The notes beneath the pieces were generated by a model. The model was given only the letters and a program-made list of their open reading frames with translations, made no database searches and had not been told where the DNA came from. Both the position numbers and the translations under genes were made by a program. A stretch of 64,000 nucleotides of DNA from SpSt-333 sp964371615 (GTDB lineage: Bacteria > Bacteroidota > Ignavibacteria > UBA10030 > UBA8401). Positions 63,767-64,000 of this stretch are shown here, in pieces. Location of the stretch: contig CAYJMS010000001.1 in NCBI GenBank assembly GCA_964371615.1, positions 682,001 to 746,000 of the forward strand, read 5' to 3'. Within the stretch, counting starts at the first letter, position 1. Every line of letters starts with the position of its first letter.

Positions 63767-64000
63767 GTGAAAATAGTGTTTTCCATATTGACTGCAACTG
63801 TCTTTTTGACGCTTCTCTTCGGTCAACCGAATAACGACCAGAACGTCTTCCGGCTTGCACAGGCGTTCGAACAGCAGGGGGATTATGAGCGGGCTCTGGA
63901 ATTATACCGCAGTCTGTATGCCCGCGAACCGAACAATTATCCGTACTTCGACGCACTCCGGCGCACATTCGTCCAATTAAAGAAATACGATGATGCCATC
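63767..64000 (+). CDS. Secreted TPR protein, N-terminal fragment (runs off right edge)
   Basis: A GTG at 63767 opens a frame to the window end without a stop (78 codons). It has a signal peptide (KIVFSILTATVFLTLLFGQ) followed by a TPR: AQAFEQQGDYERALELYRSLYAREPNN and the start of a second repeat with YFDALRRTFVQLKKYDDAI. It lies 84 bases after the pilin-like operon and may belong to it. The family cannot be named from the fragment. Confidence 0.7.
   Translation, partial: MKIVFSILTATVFLTLLFGQPNNDQNVFRLAQAFEQQGDYERALELYRSLYAREPNNYPYFDALRRTFVQLKKYDDAI

Noticed and set aside
1..64000. CRISPR arrays, tRNA/rRNA genes, insertion sequences, prophage
   Set aside because: No regularly spaced repeats, cloverleaf-like segments, transposase or phage motifs were recognised by eye.

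Overview
The window reads as a stretch of chromosome from a Gram-negative bacterium of the Bacteroidota/Chlorobi/Ignavibacteria (FCB) branch. This is an inference from gene content: a PorV/PorQ-type outer membrane protein, BamA-type and other beta-barrels, many secreted lipoproteins, class II (B12) ribonucleotide reductase, HpnCDE squalene synthesis, a stand-alone nuoABCDEF operon, and few Shine-Dalgarno sites mixed with good sigma70-like promoters (TTGACT/TATATT type). The standard code is used. I see no phage, insertion sequence, CRISPR array, rRNA or tRNA.

Layout. 1-4702 (minus): a secreted-protein gene cut by the left edge, then nuoFEDCBA of respiratory complex I. 4768-6399 holds no convincing gene. 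6641-12505 (plus): nrdJ, an acyl-ACP desaturase, an internally deleted macro-domain remnant, a DHFR-fold reductase, a DUF1801 protein and the DNA repair glycosylase tag. 12595-15367 is a small regulatory island: a stand-alone receiver, then (minus) another receiver, a zinc-ribbon protein ending in a FliM-like CheY-docking motif, and a GspE/PilB homologue whose ATPase motifs are all broken. 15570-26414 (plus) is a long co-directional run: hisBHAFI, a PfkB kinase, an RmlD-like reductase, a degenerate nuclease-fold lipoprotein, serS and a heterodimeric ABC exporter. 26515-34925: fbp, a YbgF/CpoB-like TPR lipoprotein, an ATP-grasp enzyme, a beta-propeller protein, a metallophosphoesterase lipoprotein, ppk1 and an HD-domain/Pycsar-effector-like membrane protein. 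35130-38156: hpnCDE. 38235-49622: a cNMP-binding/GAF histidine kinase, ettA, a serine hydrolase, an outer membrane barrel with a kinase-like N-terminal region, a fused E2-E1 2-oxoglutarate dehydrogenase and a DoxX-like protein. 49869-58420: PorV-like protein, a lipoprotein, and a four-gene minus-strand operon (secreted protein, FecR, outer membrane barrel, CHASE2 adenylate cyclase). 58535-64000: rseP, dxr, three pilin-like proteins that all begin Met-Gly, and a secreted TPR protein cut by the right edge.

The core genes are ordinary. The parts that look least described are: (1) the receiver / zinc ribbon / pseudo-ATPase island at 12.6-15.4 kb; (2) the trans-envelope FecR-barrel-CHASE2 cyclase operon at 51.5-58.4 kb, which may share a cyclic-nucleotide network with the cNMP-binding histidine kinase and the HD/Pycsar-like protein; (3) the barrel protein with a predicted extracytoplasmic kinase-like region at 42.8-45.4 kb; and (4) terminator-like hairpins that recur just upstream of start codons. 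All functional statements come from motif reading, without database searches.
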